Assembly: GCA_963772555.1 (NCBI GenBank)
Contig: CAVYXQ010000023.1
Coordinates: forward strand, 1 to 64,000
Length of the DNA stretch: 64,000 nucleotides
Origin: Roseiarcus sp963772555
Lineage (GTDB): Bacteria; Pseudomonadota; Alphaproteobacteria; Rhizobiales; Beijerinckiaceae
Direction: 5' to 3'
Shown: positions 8,536 to 18,231 of the stretch, one piece after another
Numbering within the stretch: the first letter of the stretch is position 1
Layout: every line of letters starts with the position of its first letter
Notes under the pieces: model-generated
Seen by the model: only the letters and a program-made list of their open reading frames with translations
What the model was told of the DNA's origin: nothing
Database searches by the model: none
Program-made: the position numbers and the translations under genes

Positions 8536-9417
8536 ATGCCCATCGGGCGAGAAGACATCGAAGGACGGCTCGCCGCGGTCGGGTACATCGCCGACCGTGA
8601 TCTGGCGACCGCGCTATGGCTGATGGACTTTCTCAAGCGGCCGCTGCTGCTGGAGGGCAAGGCCGGCGTCGGCAAGACGGAAGTCGCCAAGGCGCTCGCC
8701 GCGGTGTACGGCGCCGAATTGATCCGGCTGCAGTGCTACGAGGGCCTCGACCAGAACGCGACACTCTACGAGTGGAACTATCAGCGGCAGCTCCTGGCGA
8801 TCAAGGCGCGGGAGGCAGCGGGCGAGGCGGCGGAGCGGATCGAAGAGCAGATCTTCTCCGAGAAATATCTGCTCGAGCGCCCGCTTTTGGCGGCCATCCG
8901 CCGGCCAAAGTCGCCGGTGCTGCTGGTCGACGAGATCGACCGGGCCGACGAGGAATTCGAAGCGTTCCTGCTCGAACTCCTGTCCGACTTCCAGGTCACC
9001 ATTCCTGAACTCGGCACGATCGCCGCGATCGCCATCCCGCGCGTCGTATTGACTTCGAACGACACGCGCGAACTCTCGGACGCGCTGAGGCGCCGCTGCC
9101 TCTATCACTATGTCGACTTTCCCGACGTCGAGCGCGAGGCGACGATCATCCTCGCCCGCACGCCGGGAGTGGCGGCGGCGCTCGCCGCGCAGATCGCGCG
9201 CATGGTCGCGGCGATCCGCCGCGAGGACCTGCGCAAGACGCCGGGCGTCGCCGAGACGCTCGACTGGGCGGCGACCCTCGCCGGTCTTCATATCGAGGAC
9301 CTGCGTGATGCGCCGGAGATCGTCCATGAGACGCTGATCTGCCTCCTGAAGACGCACGAGGATCGCGTGCGAATGACGCGCGAGACGACGGAACGCATCC
9401 TCGGCAAGGTCGCTTGA
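8536..9417 (+). CDS. coxD: MoxR-type AAA+ ATPase for CO dehydrogenase maturation
   Basis: 293 residues. Walker A GKAGVGKT is at residues 41-48, Walker B VLLVDEID at 128-135, followed by a sensor-1 like LTSND segment and the LRRRCLYHYVDFP arginine-finger region. In Oligotropha, CoxD is a membrane-associated AAA+ chaperone needed for building the sulfido-Mo-Cu cluster in apo-CoxL. It lies 41 bases after coxL and 7 bases before coxE, the usual MoxR-VWA pairing. Confidence 0.95.
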   Translation: MPIGREDIEGRLAAVGYIADRDLATALWLMDFLKRPLLLEGKAGVGKTEVAKALAAVYGAELIRLQCYEGLDQNATLYEWNYQRQLLAIKAREAAGEAAERIEEQIFSEKYLLERPLLAAIRRPKSPVLLVDEIDRADEEFEAFLLELLSDFQVTIPELGTIAAIAIPRVVLTSNDTRELSDALRRRCLYHYVDFPDVEREATIILARTPGVAAALAAQIARMVAAIRREDLRKTPGVAETLDWAATLAGLHIEDLRDAPEIVHETLICLLKTHEDRVRMTRETTERILGKVA

Positions 9418-9424
9418 GGCGCCC

Positions 9425-10612
9425 ATGGCCGCATTCGCCGGAGCCGCACACGGACGCGAACTGGACCGCAGGGCGGCGGCCCGCGTCGCCGCCTTCGCCG
9501 CGGCTTTGCGCGAGAACGGATTTGCCGTCGGGCTCGCTGAAAGCCGCGACGCCCTGGCGATTCTGGCGTCGCCGCTCGGGCGCCGTCCGTCTTCGCTGCG
9601 GCCAGCGCTGAGAGCGCTCCTTTGCGCCACCCGTACGGACTGGCTGCGCTTCGATGCGCTGTTCGACGCCTTCTGGCTCGGCGTCGGCGTGCGGCGCCTC
9701 CCGGTTTCGCCCGGCGCCGACAAGCGCCGCACCGCGTGGCCCGGCCATCGGAGCGGGCTTGCGCCCGGCATCCAGCCGACATCGAGCCACGGCGACTCGC
9801 GCGACGGCGGCCGCGACAGCGACTCCCGGTTGCATGCGCGCGACGAGGCCTCCAGCGCCCGGGCGCTTTCGTCCAGGGACATGCGTCACATCGCCGACCG
9901 GGACGAGGCCTTGAAGGTTCACGCGCTCGCCGAGCGGCTCGCGCGGCGAATGCGGGCGCGGCTGGTGCGCCGCGAGCAGGCGCGCCGCAGCGGCCGCCGG
10001 CTCGACGTGCGGCGCACCATTCACCGCAGCGTCGGCCACGGCGGCACGCCGATCGATCTCGTCTGGCGGCGGCGCAAGCGACGTCCGCTGCGGCTCGTCA
10101 TTCTGCTCGACGCCTCGGGCTCGATGGAGCCCTACACCGCCTTCTTCGTCCGGTTCATTCACGCCGCGGTCGACGCCTTCCGTGAAGCCGAAGCGTTCGT
10201 CTTCCACACGAGCCTGGTCCACGTCTCGAGCGCGCTGAGAGACCGGGACGTCGGGCGCGCCGTCGACCGGCTCGCGCTGATGGCGCAGGGCATCGGCGGC
10301 GGCACGCGGATCGGCGAAAGCCTCGCCGACTTCAACCTCTGGCACGCCGGGCGCGTGATCAATTCGCGCACCGCGCTGATCATCGTCTCCGACGGCTACG
10401 ACACCGGCGAGCCTGAGCGCCTCGCCGACGAGATGCGGCGGCTCAAGCGCCGCTGCCGCCGCATCGTCTGGCTCAACCCGCTCATCGGCTGGCGCGACTA
10501 CGCGCCGACCGCGCGCGGCATGCAGGCCGCGCTGCCTTACGTCGACCTGTTCGCGCCGGCGCACAATCTCGAGAGCCTGGCGGCGCTCGAACCCTATCTC
10601 ATGAGGATCTGA
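9425..10612 (+). CDS. coxE: VWA-domain protein CoxE
   Basis: 395 residues with a C-terminal von Willebrand factor A domain. The metal-ion-dependent adhesion motif DASGS is at residues 229-233 (RLVILLDASGSMEPY), and IIVSDGYDTGEP supplies the later MIDAS aspartate. The N-terminal half is basic and helical. CoxE works with the AAA+ protein CoxD in copper insertion into the CO dehydrogenase active site. Start ATG 9425 is 7 bases after the coxD stop; the coxF start follows 3 bases after its stop. Confidence 0.93.
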   Translation: MAAFAGAAHGRELDRRAAARVAAFAAALRENGFAVGLAESRDALAILASPLGRRPSSLRPALRALLCATRTDWLRFDALFDAFWLGVGVRRLPVSPGADKRRTAWPGHRSGLAPGIQPTSSHGDSRDGGRDSDSRLHARDEASSARALSSRDMRHIADRDEALKVHALAERLARRMRARLVRREQARRSGRRLDVRRTIHRSVGHGGTPIDLVWRRRKRRPLRLVILLDASGSMEPYTAFFVRFIHAAVDAFREAEAFVFHTSLVHVSSALRDRDVGRAVDRLALMAQGIGGGTRIGESLADFNLWHAGRVINSRTALIIVSDGYDTGEPERLADEMRRLKRRCRRIVWLNPLIGWRDYAPTARGMQAALPYVDLFAPAHNLESLAALEPYLMRI

Positions 10613-10615
10613 CCT

Positions 10616-11455
10616 ATGGACCGTTCCTCCGACGTGCTCGAGCTCGTGCCCTCGCTGAAAGCGCGCGGCGAGGCCTTTGCGCTCGCGACCGTGGTCCGCA
10701 CTGTTGCCGCGACCGCCGCCAAGGCCGGGGCGAAAGCGATCGTCCGCTCCGACGGCACGATCTCCGATGGCTGGATCGGCGGCGGCTGCGCCCGCAGCGC
10801 GGTGGTGAAGGCCGCCCGCGAAGCCATGGCCGATGGCAAGGCGCGGCTCATTTCCGTACAGCCGCTCGACGTCCTGCAAGAGCATGGGGTGAGCCCCGGC
10901 GACGAGCGCGAAGGGGTGCGCTTCGCCCTGAACGCCTGCCCAAGCCATGGCACGATGGATATCTTCATCGAGCCCGTGCTGCCCCGGCCGGAGGTCGTGC
11001 TCTGCGGCTCGAGCCCCGTGGCGGTGGCGATTGCGGATCTCGCCCGCCGGGTCGGCTTCGATGTCATTGTCTGCGCGCCGGGCGCAGAGCAGGGCGCCTT
11101 CGACGGGGTGGAGCGAGGGATCGACGGCTATCGGCCCCCGGCGTCGAACGACGGCGAACGTTTCATCGTCGTCTCGACCCAGGGGCGCGGCGACGAGGCG
11201 GCGCTTGAGGGCGCGCTGGCGGAGGACGCGGCTTATGTCGCCTTTGTCGGCAGCCGCCGGAAGGCCGAGACCTTGAAGGCGGCGCTCGCCCGGCGCGGGA
11301 TCGACGAACAGCGGCTGGCGGCGCTGCGCTCGCCGGCCGGGCTCGATCTCGGCGCCGTCGGCCCGGAGGAAATCGCTCTCTCGATCCTCGCCGAGATCAT
11401 CGCGGTCCGCCGCAGCCGAGACCGGCGGGAAAAGGCAGCCGGACAGGCCGGATGA
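10616..11455 (+). CDS. coxF: XdhC/CoxI-family maturation protein CoxF
   Basis: 279 residues with an N-terminal XdhC_CoxI domain (ATVVRTVAATAAKAG, DGWIGGGCARSAVV) and a C-terminal Rossmann-type XdhC_C domain (PRPEVVLCGSSPVAVAIADLA, AYVAFVGSRRKAE). XdhC-type proteins bind molybdenum cofactor and promote its sulfuration before insertion into xanthine-dehydrogenase-family enzymes. Last gene of the cox set, 3 bases after coxE. No coxG, coxI or coxK homologue follows: the next gene is convergent and unrelated. Gene name taken from position and family. Confidence 0.9.
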   Translation: MDRSSDVLELVPSLKARGEAFALATVVRTVAATAAKAGAKAIVRSDGTISDGWIGGGCARSAVVKAAREAMADGKARLISVQPLDVLQEHGVSPGDEREGVRFALNACPSHGTMDIFIEPVLPRPEVVLCGSSPVAVAIADLARRVGFDVIVCAPGAEQGAFDGVERGIDGYRPPASNDGERFIVVSTQGRGDEAALEGALAEDAAYVAFVGSRRKAETLKAALARRGIDEQRLAALRSPAGLDLGAVGPEEIALSILAEIIAVRRSRDRREKAAGQAG

Positions 11456-11666
11456 GCCCTTCACGGTCGCCGGCTGCGGGTCCGGTCGGGCGGGCGGGCG
11501 GATGAGATCCTCGGGCCTCGGCTCTCCTCCAAGCCCAGGGAGGCGGTCGCCCCTGGATTGCTTCCTTCACGCTGGCGATGACGACATGAGTTTCAGATAA
11601 AAACGACTGGGTTTCATGCCGGGGGACTATTCGCGTTCCCCCTCCGACGCTTTCTTCTGCAGCGTC

Positions 11667-12455
11667 TCAGGCGCTGATATTCGCCCCCTTCTCATCCGCC
11701 TCGGCAAGCACTTGCAGCAGCCGGTCGACGCCGGCCGAAGACAGCCTGATGACGCCGGTGTAGGGCTGGCTCAGTTCCAGCATCAGGAAGATGGCGCTGC
11801 CGATGGCGGTCGCGCCCAGAAGATGCGCGCCGACCGAAACCGCGTTCGGCGTCGCCACCAGCCCGTTGCCGAGGAAGAGCGCCGAGGCCCAGCAGACCAC
11901 CACGATCAGCACGTACGGGGGAAAAGGGCTGGCGAGCTGGCGGGCCATCAGCATTTGCGTGTCGGCGAATTTCTTCGCCAGATCGCGCGCGGAGATCAGC
12001 GCTTGGCGTTGCGCCTCCGCGGAGGGTTGAAGGCTGTCGAAATAGCTGCCGAGCCCGTGCAGAGTCGCGCGGGTCTCCTCGAAGGTGTAGGGCTGCGGCC
12101 CGCGCTTGCCGTCGCCGAAGAAGCGGGCGCGCGAGCGCTCCAGCGCAGCACGCAAGCCGGCACGTCCCGGCGCGGCTTCGGGCCCGTAGCGCTCGAGCGC
12201 GAGGTCGAGTTCGACGATGACCGGCCCGAGCGAGTACGCCTCGTCCCGCTGCGTGGTGAAGACCGAGAAGGCGGTGAAGACGAGGAGGCCGAGGACCAGC
12301 GCCAAGAGCAGGGTGACGAGCCCGACCATCGCCCCGACCGTACCCTTGGCTTCCGTCAAAACCTGCGCCGGCACGACCCATTGCAGCAGCATGCCGACGA
12401 CGCTGGCCGCAAAGAGCGTCACGGCGAAAGCGATCGCGCGTCTCAAGGAATGCAT
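11667..12455 (-). CDS. DUF4239 (bestrophin-like) membrane protein
   Basis: 262 residues. Two N-terminal membrane helices (about 7-27 and 40-66, the latter VGLVTLLLALVLGLLVFTAF), a soluble helical middle, and two C-terminal helices (about 178-198 and 205-226, YVLIVVVCWASALFLG). This layout and the FTTQRDEAYSLGPVIVELDLAL segment match the DUF4239 family, which is related to bestrophin-type channels but has no proven function. Convergent with coxF; no obvious partner. The 211-base gap to coxF contains only a degenerate GC-rich palindromic stretch. Confidence 0.75.
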   Translation of the reverse strand: MHSLRRAIAFAVTLFAASVVGMLLQWVVPAQVLTEAKGTVGAMVGLVTLLLALVLGLLVFTAFSVFTTQRDEAYSLGPVIVELDLALERYGPEAAPGRAGLRAALERSRARFFGDGKRGPQPYTFEETRATLHGLGSYFDSLQPSAEAQRQALISARDLAKKFADTQMLMARQLASPFPPYVLIVVVCWASALFLGNGLVATPNAVSVGAHLLGATAIGSAIFLMLELSQPYTGVIRLSSAGVDRLLQVLAEADEKGANISA

Positions 12456-12681
12456 GGGGTCCCGTCCGCCTTTCGACGCCGCTCAGATGGCTGGGCTCCC
12501 GCATCGACCGCGGCCAAGCGTGTCCCCGGCCATCAACGCGGCGCTACGAATCGAGGGACCAGTCTAGGGCGCCGTCGTGGAATTGGCAGCTTGATATCGG
12601 TCAGAACATTGCGGCGCGACATGGATCGGCCGAGACAAGTTCGGCGAGAACGGCAGACGGCGCGGACAGACGCCGCCCACC

Positions 12682-14472
12682 CTACTCCGCCGCGTCGGCC
12701 CTCGCCGGTGCCGGGGCATGATGTCTGTGCTCTTCGATCCGCTTCGCCTTCTCGCCGGCCTTCCGGGCCGCTTCGGAAAGCTGGTACATTTCCTGGTGGT
12801 CGTAATCGTCGGCGGTCCGCAGCGCCTCATCGGTATAATTCTTGGCGCTCGGGTCGCGTTCGAGCCTGCGCGTCCACAGGTGAATCTTGGCGAACATCGC
12901 CAGGATCCTGGCGTAGGTGACGACCTGCCCACCCCAATGGCGGGTGTAGAAAAGGAGCGGATTCTCGAGCGGCAGCCCGGGCCTGCGGTCGCGGCGGTAC
13001 CGGCGGCGGATCATGCCGGTCTCCAGCGGATAGATATTGTAGAAGTGAAAGCTCGCCCAAAACCAGGTGAGCAGATAGGCGACCGTGTCCGGGCGCGGGC
13101 CGCCGGCGACCGCGCGGCGGATCACCGTCTTGATGTGGTCCTCGGTGTAGTAGGTCCGCCAGGCGAGGCGATAGGCCTCCTGCCATTCCTCGCGCGACAT
13201 ACGCGGGTGGTCGGTTGTGACATGCTCGAGGTCGAACTTGTTGAGGTCCGGGTCGATATCGACCCCCTTCGCGACCGCCTTGGCGTGATCCTCGCTGCCG
13301 GGCAGCGGGGTGAGGATGGAGAATTCTAGAATGTCGAGCGGCAGTTCGCGCTGGATAATCTGGATGCGCTGAACGAGCGATTGCGGCGTGTCGTTCGGGA
13401 AACCGATGATATAGCCGCAATAGGTGATGCAGCGGTGCTTGCGCCACTCGAGCAGCAGCTCGCGGTAATCGGCGATGTGGTTCTGCTTCTTCTTCGCCGC
13501 CGCGAGGTTGTCAGGATCGATATTCTCAAGCCCGATGAACACCCGCTTGACGCCCGCCGCCACCGCCTTCTCGATGAAACGGGGAATCTTGTGGCACGCC
13601 GTGTCGACCTGGATGATGAAACGCGAGTAGATGCCCTCCTGGCGCAGCTCGATCAGCCGGTCGAAAATCGATTCCCAGTTGCGATTGCGGGCCAGATTAT
13701 CGTCGGTGATGAAGAAGTACCGGACGCCGTTGGCGTGATTGATGCGCACGAGCGCTTCGATGTCGTCCGCACTGCGATAGCGTGACTTGCGGCCCTGCAC
13801 GTTGATGATGGTGCAGAAGGAGCACAGGAAGGGACAGCCGCGTCCGGCGTCGAAGCTCGAGATCATGCCGAGCGTGCGCCCCACGCGCTCGGGCGGCATG
13901 TAGGGCCCCGTCGCGCCCTCCAGCCCCGGCAGATCATGGAGGTAATTGTAGATCGGCTTGAGCTTCCCGGCCGCAGCATCGCGCAACACTTCCTCGAACC
14001 GCCCTTCCGCCTCGCCCGCATAAAGCGAAATGCCGAGGTCGAGCGCTTCTTTGAGCGAATCGGGCGTCTCAGGCAGCATGGAGAGGCAGCCGGACACATG
14101 GAAACCGCCGATGACCACCGGCGCCCCGGCGGCCCGCAGCGGCCGGGCGCAGTCCATCACGCGCGGAAACTGATTCGACTGGACGCCGACGAAGCCGACC
14201 ATCCCGAAGCCGCCATTGTCCTGAATCTGGCGGGCGATATGGTCCGGCCGAACACGAGTGTTGGTCTCGTCGACGGGGAAGATCTCGATGTCGACGTTTT
14301 CGCCAAGGACCTGATCTTCCATGCATTTCTGCGCGATGCCAAACAGGCAGGCAAGCGAATTGGACGGCAGCGCCGACTTCCACCACTGGATGACATAGCC
14401 GTCGTCGTCGTAGTGCGAGGGCTTGATCAGGAAAAGCAGAAACCTACGGCGCTTGGGCGTGTCCAACATCAA
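12682..14472 (-). CDS. B12-binding-domain radical SAM protein
   Basis: 596 residues. The N-terminal 190 residues look like a cobalamin-binding Rossmann domain (GMVGFVGVQSNQFPRVMDCA, PVVIGGFHVSGCLSML). The radical SAM core carries CxxxCxxC at C213, C217, C220 (GRGCPFLCSFC), the ligands of the [4Fe-4S] cluster that cleaves SAM; VKRVFIGLENIDP fits the later barrel strands. The C-terminus is a long helical extension (YLLTWFWASFHFYNIYPLE) ending in a charged, Ala/Pro-rich tail. Such enzymes do methylations or rearrangements on unactivated carbons; the substrate here is unknown. No hopanoid, bacteriochlorophyll or antibiotic genes flank it. ATG 14472 and ATG 14469 are adjacent possible starts. Confidence 0.85.
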   Translation of the reverse strand: MMLDTPKRRRFLLFLIKPSHYDDDGYVIQWWKSALPSNSLACLFGIAQKCMEDQVLGENVDIEIFPVDETNTRVRPDHIARQIQDNGGFGMVGFVGVQSNQFPRVMDCARPLRAAGAPVVIGGFHVSGCLSMLPETPDSLKEALDLGISLYAGEAEGRFEEVLRDAAAGKLKPIYNYLHDLPGLEGATGPYMPPERVGRTLGMISSFDAGRGCPFLCSFCTIINVQGRKSRYRSADDIEALVRINHANGVRYFFITDDNLARNRNWESIFDRLIELRQEGIYSRFIIQVDTACHKIPRFIEKAVAAGVKRVFIGLENIDPDNLAAAKKKQNHIADYRELLLEWRKHRCITYCGYIIGFPNDTPQSLVQRIQIIQRELPLDILEFSILTPLPGSEDHAKAVAKGVDIDPDLNKFDLEHVTTDHPRMSREEWQEAYRLAWRTYYTEDHIKTVIRRAVAGGPRPDTVAYLLTWFWASFHFYNIYPLETGMIRRRYRRDRRPGLPLENPLLFYTRHWGGQVVTYARILAMFAKIHLWTRRLERDPSAKNYTDEALRTADDYDHQEMYQLSEAARKAGEKAKRIEEHRHHAPAPARADAAE

Positions 14473-14610
14473 GTCAGGCTCCCGGAAAGATTGTGTTACG
14501 CCTCGTCTTCGCCAGATTCGGAAATGTGGTCGCTCAAAGGCAAAGCGTTAGCAGGCTTTCTGCGGCGGCACAATCATGGGCAAACAGCGCAGACGGGGCG
14601 CCTCCCGCCT

Positions 14611-14841
14611 TCAGGTTCGGTCGGCATCGTCATCTCCGGGAACCCAGAGATGCACTTCGCGTCCTGCGCTGTCTATGATCCTGATAGCATAAGCGCCCGG
14701 CTTATGGATCGTTGCGAATAAATGCCTGGCATGCTGCTTAATTGCATCATCGTCTGGCGCTCTATCGGAGACCCGGTCGATAATTTCCGCTCCTCCTTCG
14801 CGAGGGGCGCCAATCCATTGAATTTCGTACAGCCTCATCAA
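14611..14841 (-). CDS. Small hypothetical protein
   Basis: 76 residues beginning MMRLYEIQWIGAPREGG and ending EVHLWVPGDDDADRT. It is compact, with alternating hydrophobic and polar residues and no membrane segment, and its codons look native. I do not recognise a named family. It stands alone, divergent from rpe with 149 bases between the two starts. Function unknown; the second Met may be the true start. Confidence 0.55.
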   Translation of the reverse strand: MMRLYEIQWIGAPREGGAEIIDRVSDRAPDDDAIKQHARHLFATIHKPGAYAIRIIDSAGREVHLWVPGDDDADRT

Positions 14842-14990
14842 CCCGCTCCGGCAATGCGCTGAACCTACAAGAGCTCAACATATAAGAGACGCCACCGAAG
14901 GGCGAGCGACCGTCGAGCCCCGAGCGGAAGTTGACTCGCGGCGGCCGGACCGCCATCTCCTATTGTCCCCGAACCAAGGCATGACGCGTC

Positions 14991-15650
14991 ATGACGCTTC
15001 CGGTCCTCATGGCCCCCTCGATCCTGGCGTCGGACTTTTCCCGGCTCGGCGAGGAGGTGCGCGCGGTGGCCGCGGCCGGCGCCGACTGGATCCATCTCGA
15101 CGTGATGGACGGGCATTTCGTCCCCAACATCACCTTCGGGCCGCCGGTCGTCACGGCGCTGAGGCGCCATACGGACAAGCCGTTCGACTGCCATCTGATG
15201 ATCGAGCCTTGCGATCCCTACCTCGAGGCCTTCGCCAGGGCCGGGGCGGACCGCATCACCGTGCATGCCGAGGCGACGCGACATCTCGACCGCTCGCTGC
15301 AGGAAATTCGCGCGCTCGGCAAGAAGGCGGGCGTGGCGATCAACCCGGCGACGCCGGAAAGCGCCATCGAATACGTACTCGACCGGCTCGACACCATTCT
15401 CGTCATGACCGTCAACCCCGGCTTCGGCGGCCAGGCCTTCATCCCGGCGATGGTCGACAAGGTCGCCCGGGTCAAGCGGATGATCGGCGCGCGGGCGATC
15501 CACATCGAGGTCGACGGCGGCGTCTCGCCGGAGACCGCGCCGCTCCTGAAACGCGCCGGTGCAGACGTCTTTGTCGCCGGCTCAGCGGTGTTCGAAGGCG
15601 ACGCCAGCGCCTACGCGGGCAACATTGAGGCGATCCGCTTGGCGGCTTAG
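14991..15650 (+). CDS. rpe: Ribulose-phosphate 3-epimerase
   Basis: 219-residue TIM-barrel enzyme that interconverts ribulose-5-phosphate and xylulose-5-phosphate (pentose phosphate and, if present, Calvin cycle). Conserved strands are complete: APSILASDFSRLGEE, WIHLDVMDGHFVPNITFG (metal-binding HxD), DCHLMIE, VMTVNPGFGGQAFI and IEVDGGVSPETAPLL with the second metal Asp, then GADVFVAGSAVF for phosphate binding. Start ATG 14991; a second in-frame ATG seven codons on is possible. Confidence 0.97.
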   Translation: MTLPVLMAPSILASDFSRLGEEVRAVAAAGADWIHLDVMDGHFVPNITFGPPVVTALRRHTDKPFDCHLMIEPCDPYLEAFARAGADRITVHAEATRHLDRSLQEIRALGKKAGVAINPATPESAIEYVLDRLDTILVMTVNPGFGGQAFIPAMVDKVARVKRMIGARAIHIEVDGGVSPETAPLLKRAGADVFVAGSAVFEGDASAYAGNIEAIRLAA

Positions 15651-15988
15651 GGGCTCGCACCCATCAGCTTGGGCAGTTTCGGTCCTGGCCCCCGCCGGGA
15701 GGAACCTCGCTGTTTGCTGAGTTTCTTCTTTGCTCGGCCCGAACTCATCCCCTGCTCCGATCGCCCGGAGAATTTGCTCGCAGGCCACTGAGAGGATGCC
15801 GGTTTTTTCGTGATTTTTGGCTCGAATCGGACCCGAAGTTCGAAGTTCGCTGTACTTTTCCTGTAAGCAGGGAATTGGGCTCGGTCCGAGCAAGGCGCCT
15901 GCCCAGCCGCCCTCGCCTTGCGTCCGGGCGGCGAGACCCTTAACTGCGGGGACCGTATTTGCCCCGCCGCGCCGTTTCGAGACCCGAC
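15651..15988. other. Intergenic region between rpe and the homocysteine methyltransferase
   Basis: 338 bases without a convincing gene. It contains a perfect palindrome GCTCGGTCCGAGC at 15879-15891, and a direct repeat (GAAGTTC twice) near 15836. The composition differs from the flanking genes, with AT-rich patches such as GGTTTTTTCGTGATTTTTGG at 15800-15819. It could be a dispersed intergenic element or a leader of the downstream gene. I see no match to SAM-II, SAM-III or cobalamin riboswitch consensus by eye. Confidence 0.35.
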
Positions 15989-16974
<986 letters not shown>

Positions 16975-16978
<4 letters not shown>

Positions 16979-18099
16979 GCGCTGCGGCCAGACGTCGCGC
17001 GCGCAGCCGCTCCGGGGAGCCGGACGCCGAGGCTGCGGCGGAGCCTGCATCTCCGGGCCCGCTCGCCATGCCGTCGGGCCCGCAGACTTTCGTAGTCGAC
17101 GCGGCGGGCGCCGGCGACCGGCTCGACCGGTTCCTCAGCCGGTCCGCGGCGGAGCGCCGCGTCGCGCTGTCGCGCACCCGGCTCAAGGCGCTGATCGAGG
17201 CCGGCGAGGTCCAAGTCGACGGCGCGGCGACGCGCGATCCGGCGCTCCGCCTCGCCGAGGGGGCGCGGATCGCTTTTGCAGCCCCGCCGCCAGCCAATTC
17301 GGCCGTGGTCGGGGAGGATCTGCCGCTCGACGTCGTTTATGAGGACGAACATCTCATCGTCATCGACAAGGCCGCCGGGCTCGTCGTCCATCCCGCGCCC
17401 GGCCATCCGGGCGGCACCCTCGTCAACGCGCTGATCGCGCGCTGCGGCGACAGCCTCTCCGGAATCGGCGGGGTCAGGCGCCCCGGGATTGTCCATCGAC
17501 TCGACAAGGACACCTCTGGGCTCATGGTCGTCGCCAAGACCGACGCCGCCCACCGCGGACTCGCCGAACTTTTCGCCGATCACGGCCGCGCCCGCCCGCT
17601 CGAGCGCGAATATCTGGCGCTCGTCTGGGGGTCTTTCGGCGCCGCGGCCGGCAAGGTGGACGCTGCGATTGCCCGTCACCCGCTCCATCGCGAGAAGATG
17701 ACGGTCGTGCCTGAGGATCGGGGCCGTCACGCGGTCACCCATTGGCGGCTTCTGGAGGCGTTCGGTCCGGCGAGTCTCCTCGCCTGCCGGCTGGAGACCG
17801 GGCGAACCCACCAGATCCGTGTGCACATGGCCTCGGCCGGACATCCGCTTCTGGGTGATTCGGTCTATGGCGCGGGCTTCAAAACCAAGGCGACCCAGCT
17901 CGCCAGCGGAGCAAAAACCGCTTTGGCGGCGTTGGGGAGACAGGCGCTGCACGCCGCGGCGCTTGGGTTCGAGCATCCGATCACCGGCCAGCCGCTGCGT
18001 TTTGAGAGCGCCCTGCCGGCGGATTTCTCCAATCTTGTCAACGCCCTGTGCACGCAGCGGCTTGGCGATGCCGTCCCGCCGTCAAGCGCAAGGGTGTGA
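16975..18099 (+). CDS. RluD-family 23S rRNA pseudouridine synthase
   Basis: 374 residues. An S4 RNA-binding domain (ALSRTRLKALIEAGEVQVDG, residues about 60-80) is followed by the RluA/RluD catalytic domain: YEDEHLIVIDKAAGLVVHPA, the catalytic Asp177 in GIVHRLDKDTSGLMVVAK, and LLACRLETGRTHQIRVHMA. RluD makes pseudouridines 1911, 1915 and 1917 in helix 69 of 23S rRNA; exact specificity is inferred. GTG 16975 overlaps the previous stop (GTGA); ATG 17068 is an alternative that would drop a low-complexity Ala/Arg-rich N-terminus. rpoH follows 132 bases later, a common order in alphaproteobacteria. Confidence 0.92.
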
Positions 18100-18231
18100 T
18101 CCAATGCCGCCGTCGCTCCGTACCGTCTTCGCGTCTCGGCCCTTTTTCGGCCACGCTTTCTCGACCAATGTAGCCATCCGGCCATAGCGCCGACGGAGAA
18201 GGTTCGCCCGGTCTCCGACTGGAGGTTTCCC

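Noticed and set aside
9146..11464. 772-codon open frame antisense to coxD-coxE-coxF
   Set aside because: GC-rich shadow of the cox genes; composition is Arg/Ala/Gly-rich without any domain.
11554..11584. TGGATTGCTTCC...GGCGATGACG stretch between coxF and the DUF4239 gene
   Set aside because: Resembles a degenerate REP-like element of alphaproteobacteria, but only one copy is seen in the window and its arms pair poorly.
15770..15900. Possible dispersed intergenic element or riboswitch before the homocysteine methyltransferase
   Set aside because: Palindrome and odd composition are real, but no riboswitch consensus fits by eye and no second copy is present here.
18104..18187. Short 27-codon frame between rluD and rpoH
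   Set aside because: No good ribosome-binding site and no reason to call a leader peptide.
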